37,371 bases of DNA, from positions 1 through 37,371 of the forward strand of contig JABARW010000087.1 of assembly GCA_019186845.1 (NCBI GenBank), in the 5' to 3' direction. Below, piece by piece: positions 7,651 through 17,401 of the stretch. Below the pieces are notes generated by a model, which was not told the origin of the DNA, searched no databases, and saw nothing but the letters and a program-made list of their open reading frames with translations. This DNA comes from Planctomycetota bacterium. GTDB lineage: Bacteria; Planctomycetota; UBA8742; UBA2392. Numbering within the stretch: the stretch's first letter is position 1; each line of letters starts with the position of its first letter. Made by a program: the position numbers and the translations under genes.

Positions 7651-7685
7651 GGCGGCATTGTGGGTTGGAGGCGCCCCCTTGTCGA
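7651..7685 (-). promoter_or_regulatory. Sigma70-type promoter giving a leaderless arginase message
   Basis: On the minus strand TCGACA (7685-7680; 5 of 6 to TTGACA), a 17-bp spacer and CACAAT (7662-7657; 4 of 6 to TATAAT) are followed by exactly 6 nt and the ATG. There is no ribosome-binding site. This is the best-formed of three promoters in the window with this spacing. Confidence 0.55.
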
Positions 7686-7814
7686 TGCCCTTGCGACGGT
7701 GTCTCAACTCGCGGTCCCAGGCCCGGGCTTCCTGGGGCGTGCCCGCGATCATACAGGACTCAGCGTGCCGCCGGTGGCCCTCGGCCACACGATGCGGCCC
7801 TGGCGCGGGCTGAT

Positions 7815-7845
7815 TTGAACGGTCGATGAAAATCCTGCCTATCAA
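7815..7845 (+). promoter_or_regulatory. Weak candidate promoter for the surface-signalling operon
   Basis: TTGAAC (7815-7820) and TATCAA (7840-7845) are separated by 19 bp, longer than ideal. The 292-bp gap between the arginase start (7650) and the giant-gene start (7943) contains nothing else I can identify, apart from the arginase promoter. A promoter for the rightward operon must lie here or inside the arginase gene. Confidence 0.25.
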
Positions 7846-7942
7846 TGCCGGGCCTCGCTAACATACGCCCCTGCTTCACAGCGTGACGGAACAGACGCGC
7901 GGCATGGCCGCGCGCCTTGGCCTTTGTGCGGGGAACCCGGTC

Positions 7943-10900
7943 ATGGGGTTGAGTGGCGTTATCCCAAGGTGCCTTGGTTTGTGGGTGCTGGTGCTCATGG
8001 CCTGGGCTTCGCCGGCCATGGCCCTGTCCACGACCTGGACCGGCGCGACGGACAGCGACTACAACACGGCCTCCAACTGGACTGCGGGCGTGCCCGGCGC
8101 CGCCGATGACGCGCTGTTCACCGGTTCGCCGGCCAATTCGTGCGTGGTGCCCGCCGGCGCTTTTGCCCTGCTCACGCTGACGCTGGACGCCACTTTCACC
8201 GGCTCGCTTACCCTGGGCAGCCAGCCTTTTACGGTGCACTCCAGCGTCTCGCTGCTTGGAGGCACGTTCGATGCCAACGGTCAGACCCTGGTCATCGATA
8301 ACGCCTCGGCCGCGGTGCTCACGCTGGACAGCGGGGCCACCTTCACCGCCGCGGGCCTGACCAAGAGCGGCGCCGGGTTACTCCAGGTGGCCGGCACGGC
8401 CGCAGGCCTGAGCCTGGGCGCGCTCACGATTTCGGCGGGCGGCCTTGATGCCAGCGGGCGCTTCATCAGCGTTTTGGGCGCCACCACCCTCAGCGGCAAC
8501 CTTACGCTCACGGGCGCGCCCAACAGCTTTGGCGGCAGCGTGACGGTGGATGGCGTGCTGACCGTCAATGGCACCACGGACTTCAATGCCGCGCTGACGG
8601 TCAACGCCGCAGGCACGCTGAGCAATACGGCCGCCTGCGTGATCCGCTTTGATGAAACGGCGCTGACTCAGGTGCAAGGCACCATCAGCATCAGCCCGGC
8701 CTCGGGTCTGACGGACCTGGTTTCAACCACGGCCTCCAATGCCTGGGACTTGAACCTCACGGGCGCGGCGGGGGCCACCTTCAGCAACGTGCGCGTGCAG
8801 GACGGCAACGTCCTGGGCAGCGTCAGCCCGACGGCCACCAACGGGGTGGACCTCGGCAACAACACGCTCAACCCGCCCAGCAACCCGGGATGGATCGGGC
8901 TCATTGCCGGCATGGTCTGGATTGGCGGGTCCGTCGCCGGAGACTGGAGCGTGGCGGCCAATTACTTTCCGCCGGTGCTGCCGGGCGCCTCGGATAAAGT
9001 CACCTTCAATGCCTCGGGTGCTGCCAACCCGCCGCCCACGCTCAACTCGCCCGCGGCCCTGGGCGCCCTGGACGTGCAGGCCGGTTACAGCCAGGCTTTG
9101 GCCATTCGCATCACCCAGAACCTGACCGTCTTTGGCAACGTGACGCTGGACGCCGCCAGCGCCACCAGCCTCAACCTCAACGGATTCAGGCTGGCCGTGC
9201 GGGGCGCGAGTTTCAGCAGCGGGCGCAACATCACCGGCGGCGGCGCCTCGACCCTGCGGCTGGACCGCAGCGGGGCGGGCACAACGCTTCTGGCGTCCGG
9301 CGTGACGGTGGATGCCGCGCTGGAGGCGGGCTTTGGCGGCTCGAACACGGTGGTTACGTTGAGCAGTGCGGTGACGGTGCGCTCCCTGACGGTGGACAGC
9401 GGCTCGACTTTCTCGACGGACGCCGCCAACAGTTACGCTTTGACGCTGAACGTGGGCGCGCTCACGGTCAACGGAGCCTTCGCCGGTAACGGCTCGACCG
9501 TGTCTGTGGCGGGCAACGTGACGACTTCGGCCACCACGACGTTTTCGGCCGCGGGCGTGCTGAGGCTCAACGGCGGCGGAGCACAGGCGCTCAACCTCAC
9601 CGCGCTGGGCAGCCTGGCCGGCCTTCAGGTCAGCAAGGGCGCGGGCACGGTCACCGTGACGGGCAACCTGGTGCTGGCGGGCTCGCTCCAGCTGCTGCCA
9701 GGCAACGCCGGCACGCTGACGCTGGCCAACTCCAGCTTGAACTCGGTGGCGGGCAGCGTCAGCGCCGACAACGGCACCCTGGCCATGGGCACAACTTCAA
9801 GCCTGAGCGTGGGCCAGCACTGGACGTTTCAGTCGGGCGCGACCTTTACGCCCAGCAGCAGCACCGTGACCTTCAACGGCACCGGGGCCCAGACCATCAC
9901 GCCCAGCCTTTTGGCGCCGTTCAACCACCTGACATTCTCCAAGGCCTCGGGCACCGCAACGCTGGCGGCCGCGACCACCTGCAACGGCAGCGTCAGCGTC
10001 ACGGGTACCACGTCTCTGGACCTCGGCGGCCAGACCCTGAACGTGGCCGTGAACGTGACGCTGTCGGCGGGCTCGACGCTTGCGGCGTCGGGCTCGACGC
10101 TTGTCTTCACCGGGTCAACAGCCCACTCGCTCACGTGCGCGGGCAAGAGCTTTCATCACTTGAGCGTGACGGGCAGCGCCTCCCTCAGCCCCCAGGACAA
10201 CCTGACCCTGACGGGCGCGCTGAACGTGGGCAGCGGCACCTCGCTGGTGCCCGTGGCGGGCGCGGGGGTGAGCGTTGGCGGCGGCTCCACGATTTCGGGC
10301 ACGGTTACGCTCAGCGCGGCCAATGACACCCTGTCCGGCGGCGTCACGGTGAACAGCACGGGCTCCCTGGCGATGGGCGGCGGCGCCAACGTCATCAACG
10401 GCAGCCTGGCCTCCGCGGCGACGGTGACCAGCACGGGCAGCCTCGCGCTCAACGGCGACGTCAGCCACACCGGCGGGGCGTTCACGGTCAGCGCGGCCGC
10501 GACGCTGGCGGGTTCCAGCATTTCCTTTGCGACGACAGGCAACGTGACCTTCTCGGACGTCACGTTCAATGGCGGTCCCGCCCAGAGCGTGAATCTGGAC
10601 GCGACGGACGACCTGGCCGGCAACATCACGGTGGCGGGCAGCGGCAACACGGTGACGTTCTCCGACGCCATCGTGCTGGCCTCAAACAGCACGATCACGG
10701 TGAATGTCGGCTGTGTGCTGGTGCTCAACGGCGGCGGCACCAACAACTGGAGCGCCACGGGCACCCAGACCGCGGGCGCGGGCCTGATCCGCGTGACGAA
10801 CACCTGCACGATTTCGCTGCGCGCCAGCGCCATGAACCTGATCGCGCTGGAGGTCAACAGCGCCGACCTCACGCTCAGCGGCACGGTGAGTTTCAATCTC

Positions 10901-13900
10901 CTGGGCAACCTGACGCTCAATGGCACGGCCACGCTGGACGCGGCCAACGACACCATCAACGTGGCCACTGCGGGCCTGACCATCCAGACCACCAACGGCA
11001 CGGCGGATTTCGGCACGGTGAACATCAGCGCCGCCAACGTGACCCTGGCGTGCAGCGGCTCGGCGGACATCAATATCGGCACGGCGCTCAACGTGAACCT
11101 CGCTGCCAGCGGCGCAGCACGCTGCGTGATTACGCAGGCGGGGGCGGGCCGTGTGGACGTGACGGCGGGCTCGACAAACGTGGCCTCGAATTCGGCCAGC
11201 ACCGCGGGCGTTCAGGGTGCCGAACTTGAAGTCGCGGCCAACGCCGCGCTGCAGAACCGGGGCAACTTGAACGTGGGCGCGGCAGGCGCGACGAGCGATG
11301 CCAACGGCGGAAAGCTGCTGCTCAATGCAGGCAGCGCCATTGTCTTTGGCACCTCGGGCAACTGGGTCATGGGGCGGCGTTCGACGCTCAGCAAGGCCGC
11401 GGGCGCCACGGCCGCCATCAGCGCGGCGGCTAATGCCATTGCCATGACCTGGGACGGCACGGTGCTGGCCGACGGCCTGAGCATCGCGGGTTACAACACC
11501 AGCGGTCTGCAGCTGACGGCGAACTTCGCCGAGTCCCTTTCCATGACCGTCAATAATCTGGACCTCGCGGGCAACCCGGGCACCACAGGCACCCACCTGA
11601 CCGTGGGGCCCAACCTGGTGCTGCGCCTGGGCGGCTTTGGCCCCGGCCAGGCGCGCTGGACCAACGTGCGCTTTGCCGACATCGCCTCGGCGCAGACCAG
11701 CGGCAACGTCGCGCGCGCCCAGACTGTGAACACGTCCAGCCTCAAGATCGCCAACAGTGTCGACAACTATCTCATCACCGGCACCATGACCGCGGCCCAG
11801 GCCGAGGGCGGCGGTGCCGGCAACCTCAACGGCGACAACGACGGCACCGTCGCGTCCACCAACATTACGTGGGGCGCGGACGACTCCAGCACCACGATTA
11901 CGGCGGGAGCGCTCACCGAGCCTGCCTCGATCTCGTCCGTCGCCACGGGCTCATTCACGCCGGTCTTCGATTTCCGCTTCACCGATACGGGCGCCCCCGG
12001 CGACGGCCTGCCCACCGTCATCACGGGCCTGACCGTGCGTCTTGCGCTTTCGGCTACGGCCAACGCCGCGCAGCACAGCTGGCGCCTCAGCGGCCCCGAT
12101 CTTGGCGTGGCGGCCACCGGCAGCGTGCTGGGCACCCAGGGCGTGGACCAGCGCATCGTGTTCTCCAGCCTGCCCATCTCCGTGGCCAACGGCGGAAATG
12201 AAACCTACACGCTGGAGGTCCAGCTCAATGCCGCGTCGCCGGGCTCTGCGGACAACAGCTTCATGCGCTTTTCCCTCAGCGACACGGACGTGACGCTTTC
12301 GGCAGGCACGACGCTGGCGCCCGCGCAGACGCTGGATTCCGGCGTCAACCTGGTCTACCAGGTCGTGGCCACCGAGCTGCGGCTGGTGGCGCCCGTGCCC
12401 TCGGGCGCGGCCGTGGGCGCGACGATCACGGCGCGCGTGGAATTCACGGACGTCAATGGCAAGCGCGACGTGAACATCGGCGCCTCGGATGTCGTCACCG
12501 TGACCTGGTCCGGCGCGGGAGCCGTCAACAACGGCAGCCTGGGCGCCACGGCGGGCTTGTGCGACTTCGGCGCGGCCAACCTGAACCTGGGCGCGCCCGG
12601 CCTGCTGGGCGGCACGCTGACCTTCACCGATAACGGCGGCGGCGCGGCCAGCGCGGGCCTGGTCAGCATCAATCCCTTCAACTTGAGCAACAGCAATGAC
12701 GCCAACTCGACCGTGACTGCCAGCGGCGCGCTGGTGGAGCCCGCGACCATCAGTTCGATTGCGGCCGGCTTTATCAGCGTGCTGGATTTCTCTCTCAACG
12801 ACCAGGGCACCTCCGACGGCCTGCCCACGAACGTCAGCCAGGTGGTGGTCAACGTCAGCGGCCCGGCGGACGCGTCTGAGCACAGCTGGCGGCTCAACGG
12901 GCCCGGCGTCGTCAACGCGGCGGGCACGGTCTCGGCGGGAGCGATCACGTTTGCCGGCCTGGCCATCTCGGTGCCCAACGGCACGAGCCAGGTGTTCACA
13001 CTGAGCCTGCAACTGGCGGCGGCCCCCGTGAACACGACAGACAACGAGGCCTTTCTGCTGTCCGTGTCCAGCACGGGTCTGAGCGCCAGCGGCGGCACGA
13101 GCTTTGCCGCGTCGGGCCCCGTGACCAACGGCGCGGGGCTGGCCTACAGCGTGGTGACCACGCGCCTGACCATAAAGACCCAACCCGGCCCTTCGCAGGT
13201 GGAAAACGTCGGCTTCAACGTGGTGGTGGCCTACACGGACATCAACGGCAACGTGGACGCTGACGTAACGGACACCATTGTGGGCATCACCCGCTCCGAC
13301 GCCGGGGCGGTCACGGCCCCGACTCTGCCGCTGGCGGCCGTGGCCGGCGTGGCCAGCTTCACCGGCGCCAATCAGGTGCGCCTGGGCCTGCCCGCGGCCA
13401 CCGGCATTACCCTGACATTTACCGACAGCGCCGCAGCGCCTCTGACAAGCGCCACGGTTCAGAGCAGCAGTTTCAACCTGGCCGATAACTCGCCGCCGAC
13501 GGTGACTTCGGCCGTGCTGCGCATCGCGGCGGACCCGCGGGGGCGCACCATTCGCCTGACCTTCAATGAGCCCCTGCGGGCGTCTTCCGTCACCAGCCTG
13601 AGCAACTATGTGCTGAGCTTTGGCAGCCTCCAGCCCCTGAGTGTCTCGCAGCCTGCGACCTCGCAGGTTGACCTGGTGTTTCCGGATTACGCTGTGGCCT
13701 CGTTGGACACCCTGGCCATCTCGGGTGTTCAGGACGTTTCATTCAACACGATGGCGCCCGTGGCCGCGCAGGCCATTACCTCGGCTGACGCCGCGGCCCC
13801 CTCCCTCGTCTCGATTACGTATAACGACAGCGACGGTTCCGGCACGCCTTCGCCGGGCGACCAGTACCTGTTCCTGTTCAGCGAGGCTGTGAATGACCGT

Positions 13901-16900
13901 GTTTTCAGCGGGGGCAGCACGGCCGATGTCGCGCTGAGCCCGGCGGGCCTGAGTTACGGCACGCCCAACAGCATCACGTTTGGCGACGACCTGGGACTCG
14001 CGACGGATTCGCGGCTGGTGGTGGTCACGCTGGTTCTTGGCCTGACGATTGCGGGCGGCGAGGCCGTGACGCTTTCTTCCCAGATTACGGACCTCTCGGG
14101 CAACACGGTGCTGGCCACGGGGCTCAACTTGCCCACCGTCGACAACATCAGCCCGCGCCTGGTGCTGACGCGTCTGGACGACCGCGACAACAGCAGCAAT
14201 GCCTCGCCGGGCGACGTGCTCTGGCTCTACTTCACGGAGGCGCTGAACACCTCCACAGTGCCGGCCGTGAACACTTCAGGCCAGCTCAACGCGGCTTTGG
14301 GCCTCAGCGCCGGCGGCTTTGGCGCCGACGCCACGGCGGCCTTCAACGCCGGCAACCGCGAACTGCTTGTCACGCTGGGAGCGGGCTCGGCCTCCATCAT
14401 CGGCCAGACGCTTAATCCTGCTGCCTCTGTCACCGACCCCGCGGGCAACCCCGATGCCACCTCGCCTGCCGTCGCCATCGGCACGGGCAGCAGCGACATC
14501 TTCGCGCCCACCTTCAATATTGCCTACTCCGCGCCCAACCCCAACGCCGTGCCGGCGGGCAACCTGCGCGTCACCGTGACGTTTACAGACAGCCAGCCCA
14601 CCACGCCCACGATTGCCATCAACCAGCCCGGCATCAACGACCTGCCTCCCACGAACATGGTGGCCGTCGGCGGTTCCAGCCGCATCTGGCAGTATGACTG
14701 GACCGTGAGCTTCGCCGACGGAACGATCAATATTGACGGCCTGAACGTGATCAGCATCGTGGGACGCCCCACGGACCTGCGCGGCAACCTGCTGGTGCCG
14801 GCGGCCAACAACACGTTTCGCACGGATACCACGAATCCGGCGTTCACCAGCGTGTCCATTGTGGACCCGGACAACCACTATCGCGCCGGCGACACGATTT
14901 CGATTCTGGCGGTGCTCAACGAAATCGGCCTGGACGTGACGGCCAACCTGAGCGTGGTGGACTTTGCCCTGGGCACGCAGGTGGCGTTTGTCGACAACCT
15001 CGACGGCACCTACTCCATGACTTCGCCCGCGATTGCCGCGGCCACCCTGATCGAGGGTTCAAATCTGGCCGTGATCGTGCGCGCGCGCGACGGCGCCCTG
15101 AACAGTTCGACGTTCCCCGTGCTGGTCAACGTGGACAACACGGCGCCTTCAGCCTCCCTGCTTTACGACCAGCCCAGCGCCGCCGTGGGCGCGGGCAACC
15201 TGACGATTACCCTGTCGCTGAGCGAGCCTTCACCCACCATTCCAACCATTGCCATTGCGGGCCTCAGCGGCACGCCGGGCGTCTCTGCCACGCCCATGTC
15301 GGGCAGCGCCGGACAGAGCAGCTTCACCTTTATCCTCAATGTCATCAACCCGACGACGGGCACGGCCACGGTGACCATCGGCAACGTGAGCGACCTCGCG
15401 GGCAACCCGCCCGCTTTGGTGGCCAACAACTCGTTTACGGTAGACACTCAGAACACGCCGCTGGTGGCCAATGCCGGACAGGACCGGACTTTCACGCGGC
15501 CGCGCCAGGTGCAGCTAGATGCCTCGGCGTCCACGGGCCTCAACCGCAGCTATGCCTGGTCGCAGGATTCGGGCCCGGCCGTGACGCTCAACGGGGCCAA
15601 TTCGGCCGCCCCCACGTTTTACATGCAGGCCGCGGGCGCCTATGTGTTCCGCGTCACGGTGACCTCGGGCGCGTCTTCGGCCGATGACACGGTCACCATC
15701 ACCCTGCTGAACTCCCTGCCGGATATCAGCGCCGGCGGCCGCATCACGCTGGATCGCAATGCGGTGACGGCCGGGTTTGCCGACCTCGGGCTTTTCGGCA
15801 GCGCCCTGGATGTCAATGGTGACTCGCTGTTCGTGCAATGGACGCGCGTGGCGGCCCCGGCCTCGGGCAACCTCGAGGCCTTTGACCCCAACGTGCTGGC
15901 CACCCCCTTGAGTGTGATTGGCGGCGGTCCCATGGTGCCGGGCGTCTACACGTTTGAGCTGCGCGTGTTTGACCCGGCCGGGCTCAGCGCCGTGCCGCCC
16001 ACGCCCGCCCTCGACCGCGTCGACGTCATCGTGACCGGGCCGGGCGTGCTGCCGCCTTCTGCAGAGGCCGGGCCGGACATCACGGCCATGGTCGGCAAGC
16101 CCGTTTCCCTCACCAGCTTTGCCTCCAGCGACGGTGACGGCACCATCGTCGGCTGGCAGTGGCGGCCCGTTTCAAGACCCCAGGGCTCGCTCTCGCTGCC
16201 TTCGGGCGCGGCTTCCGCCACGGCCACCTTCACCCCTGACCGCGCGGGCATTTACACCTTTGGCCTGCGCGTGCGGGACAACGACAACCTGCTCTCCAGT
16301 GAAGACCTGATTCAAGTCATCGTCCACGACCTGCGTTCGGCCACGCTCAATCGCCTGCCGCGCGCCGTGATTGCGCTGGCGGTCAACGACATCAATCAGA
16401 ACGGCGCGGCCAACGTGGGGGAGTCCATTGCCCTGAGCGCGGCGCAGAGCAGTGACGCCGACGGCGACACGCTGACGCTGGCCTGGCGCCAGGTCGCCGG
16501 TCCCGCAGCCCTGAACATCCTGAACCCCGGGGCTCAAAGCTTCAGCCTTACGCCCGCCCTGCCCGGGACCTATACGCTGGTCCTGGATGTCTCCGACGGC
16601 CAGGCCCAGGGCATCAGCGCGGAAGTCTCCTTCACGGTGGCGGCCGCGGCAGCCACGGCTCCGCTGGCCCAGGCGGCCCTCAGTGCGCTGGACGACCCCG
16701 ACGCTGACGGGCGGCTGCTGTACGTGCCGGGCGTGGGCGTGGACAACCAGGCCTCCAACGTGGCCATTGACCTTGATGGCGGTGCCAGCACGGGTGCTGG
16801 CCTCCAGTTCGCGTGGCGCCAGGTGTCGGGGCCCACGGTGGCCCTGGATGTCGTGAATGCCGCGCAGGCGGCCTTTGTTCCGACGCTCGCGGGCAGCTAC

Positions 16901-17401
16901 GTGTTTGAGCTCACCGTGACCGACACCTCGGGCCTGAGCGCGGTCGCCCGCGTTGCCGTTTACGTGAGCACCTACGACATCACGGCCAGCCCCCTGGGCA
17001 ACGCACTGCCCCTGGCCAGCGCCGGGCAAGACCAGGTCACCCAGGGCCTGTCGCCCATCACGCTTTTGGGCAGCGCCATCGACGACAATCACGCCGCGAG
17101 CGCGCTGCGCTACCGCTTCGTGCAGGTGGGCGGGCCTCCTGTTGTGCTGGACACGACATCGCCCCAGCAGCCGACCTTCGTGGCTCCGGTCAGCGGGCTC
17201 TACGTCTTTGACCTGTATGTGGATGATGGCCTGAACTTCAGCGCGCCCGATCGCGTGCAGATTGCGCACACCGTGGCGGGCTCCGGCGGAGGCTCCGACG
17301 ACGGCGGCTGCTCGACGAGCGAGCGGGCCCTGGGGCCGCTGCTTTGGGCCCTGCTGGCGGCGCTGGCGCTTTGCGCGGCGCGGTTGCGGAGGAATGCCTG
17401 A
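7943..17401 (+). CDS. Giant secreted beta-helix/Ig/PKD surface protein with C-terminal sorting signal
   Basis: A 3152-residue exported repeat protein. ATG 7943 is preferred over GTG 7883 and ATG 7904 because it places a signal peptide at the N-terminus (residues 1-27, ending SPAMA) and has GGGGAA about 8 nt upstream. Residues 28 to about 1300 are Gly/Thr/Asn-rich strands typical of right-handed beta-helices, with two copies of an NW/NY motif (SNWTAGVPGAADDALF and AANYFPPVLPGASDKVTF). Two tandem modules follow (about 1320-1845), each with an HSWRL(S/N)GP signature, then Ig-like segments of the Big_5 type, three further Ig-like units and six PKD-like domains (about 2510-3110). The end has GGGSDDGGC, a hydrophobic helix and RLRRNA: a tripartite anchor signal. 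No enzymatic motif was seen. Adhesion or structural surface roles are likely but unproven. Confidence 0.82.
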   Translation: MGLSGVIPRCLGLWVLVLMAWASPAMALSTTWTGATDSDYNTASNWTAGVPGAADDALFTGSPANSCVVPAGAFALLTLTLDATFTGSLTLGSQPFTVHSSVSLLGGTFDANGQTLVIDNASAAVLTLDSGATFTAAGLTKSGAGLLQVAGTAAGLSLGALTISAGGLDASGRFISVLGATTLSGNLTLTGAPNSFGGSVTVDGVLTVNGTTDFNAALTVNAAGTLSNTAACVIRFDETALTQVQGTISISPASGLTDLVSTTASNAWDLNLTGAAGATFSNVRVQDGNVLGSVSPTATNGVDLGNNTLNPPSNPGWIGLIAGMVWIGGSVAGDWSVAANYFPPVLPGASDKVTFNASGAANPPPTLNSPAALGALDVQAGYSQALAIRITQNLTVFGNVTLDAASATSLNLNGFRLAVRGASFSSGRNITGGGASTLRLDRSGAGTTLLASGVTVDAALEAGFGGSNTVVTLSSAVTVRSLTVDSGSTFSTDAANSYALTLNVGALTVNGAFAGNGSTVSVAGNVTTSATTTFSAAGVLRLNGGGAQALNLTALGSLAGLQVSKGAGTVTVTGNLVLAGSLQLLPGNAGTLTLANSSLNSVAGSVSADNGTLAMGTTSSLSVGQHWTFQSGATFTPSSSTVTFNGTGAQTITPSLLAPFNHLTFSKASGTATLAAATTCNGSVSVTGTTSLDLGGQTLNVAVNVTLSAGSTLAASGSTLVFTGSTAHSLTCAGKSFHHLSVTGSASLSPQDNLTLTGALNVGSGTSLVPVAGAGVSVGGGSTISGTVTLSAANDTLSGGVTVNSTGSLAMGGGANVINGSLASAATVTSTGSLALNGDVSHTGGAFTVSAAATLAGSSISFATTGNVTFSDVTFNGGPAQSVNLDATDDLAGNITVAGSGNTVTFSDAIVLASNSTITVNVGCVLVLNGGGTNNWSATGTQTAGAGLIRVTNTCTISLRASAMNLIALEVNSADLTLSGTVSFNLLGNLTLNGTATLDAANDTINVATAGLTIQTTNGTADFGTVNISAANVTLACSGSADINIGTALNVNLAASGAARCVITQAGAGRVDVTAGSTNVASNSASTAGVQGAELEVAANAALQNRGNLNVGAAGATSDANGGKLLLNAGSAIVFGTSGNWVMGRRSTLSKAAGATAAISAAANAIAMTWDGTVLADGLSIAGYNTSGLQLTANFAESLSMTVNNLDLAGNPGTTGTHLTVGPNLVLRLGGFGPGQARWTNVRFADIASAQTSGNVARAQTVNTSSLKIANSVDNYLITGTMTAAQAEGGGAGNLNGDNDGTVASTNITWGADDSSTTITAGALTEPASISSVATGSFTPVFDFRFTDTGAPGDGLPTVITGLTVRLALSATANAAQHSWRLSGPDLGVAATGSVLGTQGVDQRIVFSSLPISVANGGNETYTLEVQLNAASPGSADNSFMRFSLSDTDVTLSAGTTLAPAQTLDSGVNLVYQVVATELRLVAPVPSGAAVGATITARVEFTDVNGKRDVNIGASDVVTVTWSGAGAVNNGSLGATAGLCDFGAANLNLGAPGLLGGTLTFTDNGGGAASAGLVSINPFNLSNSNDANSTVTASGALVEPATISSIAAGFISVLDFSLNDQGTSDGLPTNVSQVVVNVSGPADASEHSWRLNGPGVVNAAGTVSAGAITFAGLAISVPNGTSQVFTLSLQLAAAPVNTTDNEAFLLSVSSTGLSASGGTSFAASGPVTNGAGLAYSVVTTRLTIKTQPGPSQVENVGFNVVVAYTDINGNVDADVTDTIVGITRSDAGAVTAPTLPLAAVAGVASFTGANQVRLGLPAATGITLTFTDSAAAPLTSATVQSSSFNLADNSPPTVTSAVLRIAADPRGRTIRLTFNEPLRASSVTSLSNYVLSFGSLQPLSVSQPATSQVDLVFPDYAVASLDTLAISGVQDVSFNTMAPVAAQAITSADAAAPSLVSITYNDSDGSGTPSPGDQYLFLFSEAVNDRVFSGGSTADVALSPAGLSYGTPNSITFGDDLGLATDSRLVVVTLVLGLTIAGGEAVTLSSQITDLSGNTVLATGLNLPTVDNISPRLVLTRLDDRDNSSNASPGDVLWLYFTEALNTSTVPAVNTSGQLNAALGLSAGGFGADATAAFNAGNRELLVTLGAGSASIIGQTLNPAASVTDPAGNPDATSPAVAIGTGSSDIFAPTFNIAYSAPNPNAVPAGNLRVTVTFTDSQPTTPTIAINQPGINDLPPTNMVAVGGSSRIWQYDWTVSFADGTINIDGLNVISIVGRPTDLRGNLLVPAANNTFRTDTTNPAFTSVSIVDPDNHYRAGDTISILAVLNEIGLDVTANLSVVDFALGTQVAFVDNLDGTYSMTSPAIAAATLIEGSNLAVIVRARDGALNSSTFPVLVNVDNTAPSASLLYDQPSAAVGAGNLTITLSLSEPSPTIPTIAIAGLSGTPGVSATPMSGSAGQSSFTFILNVINPTTGTATVTIGNVSDLAGNPPALVANNSFTVDTQNTPLVANAGQDRTFTRPRQVQLDASASTGLNRSYAWSQDSGPAVTLNGANSAAPTFYMQAAGAYVFRVTVTSGASSADDTVTITLLNSLPDISAGGRITLDRNAVTAGFADLGLFGSALDVNGDSLFVQWTRVAAPASGNLEAFDPNVLATPLSVIGGGPMVPGVYTFELRVFDPAGLSAVPPTPALDRVDVIVTGPGVLPPSAEAGPDITAMVGKPVSLTSFASSDGDGTIVGWQWRPVSRPQGSLSLPSGAASATATFTPDRAGIYTFGLRVRDNDNLLSSEDLIQVIVHDLRSATLNRLPRAVIALAVNDINQNGAANVGESIALSAAQSSDADGDTLTLAWRQVAGPAALNILNPGAQSFSLTPALPGTYTLVLDVSDGQAQGISAEVSFTVAAAAATAPLAQAALSALDDPDADGRLLYVPGVGVDNQASNVAIDLDGGASTGAGLQFAWRQVSGPTVALDVVNAAQAAFVPTLAGSYVFELTVTDTSGLSAVARVAVYVSTYDITASPLGNALPLASAGQDQVTQGLSPITLLGSAIDDNHAASALRYRFVQVGGPPVVLDTTSPQQPTFVAPVSGLYVFDLYVDDGLNFSAPDRVQIAHTVAGSGGGSDDGGCSTSERALGPLLWALLAALALCAARLRRNA

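Noticed and set aside
7883..7942. GTG 7883 or ATG 7904 as start of the giant protein
   Set aside because: Both would place 13-20 polar and basic residues before the signal peptide, and neither has a better ribosome-binding site than ATG 7943.
11951..13183. Open frame of 410 codons on the minus strand
   Set aside because: Antisense to the giant protein; Arg/Gly/Ala/His-rich without any recognisable motif.
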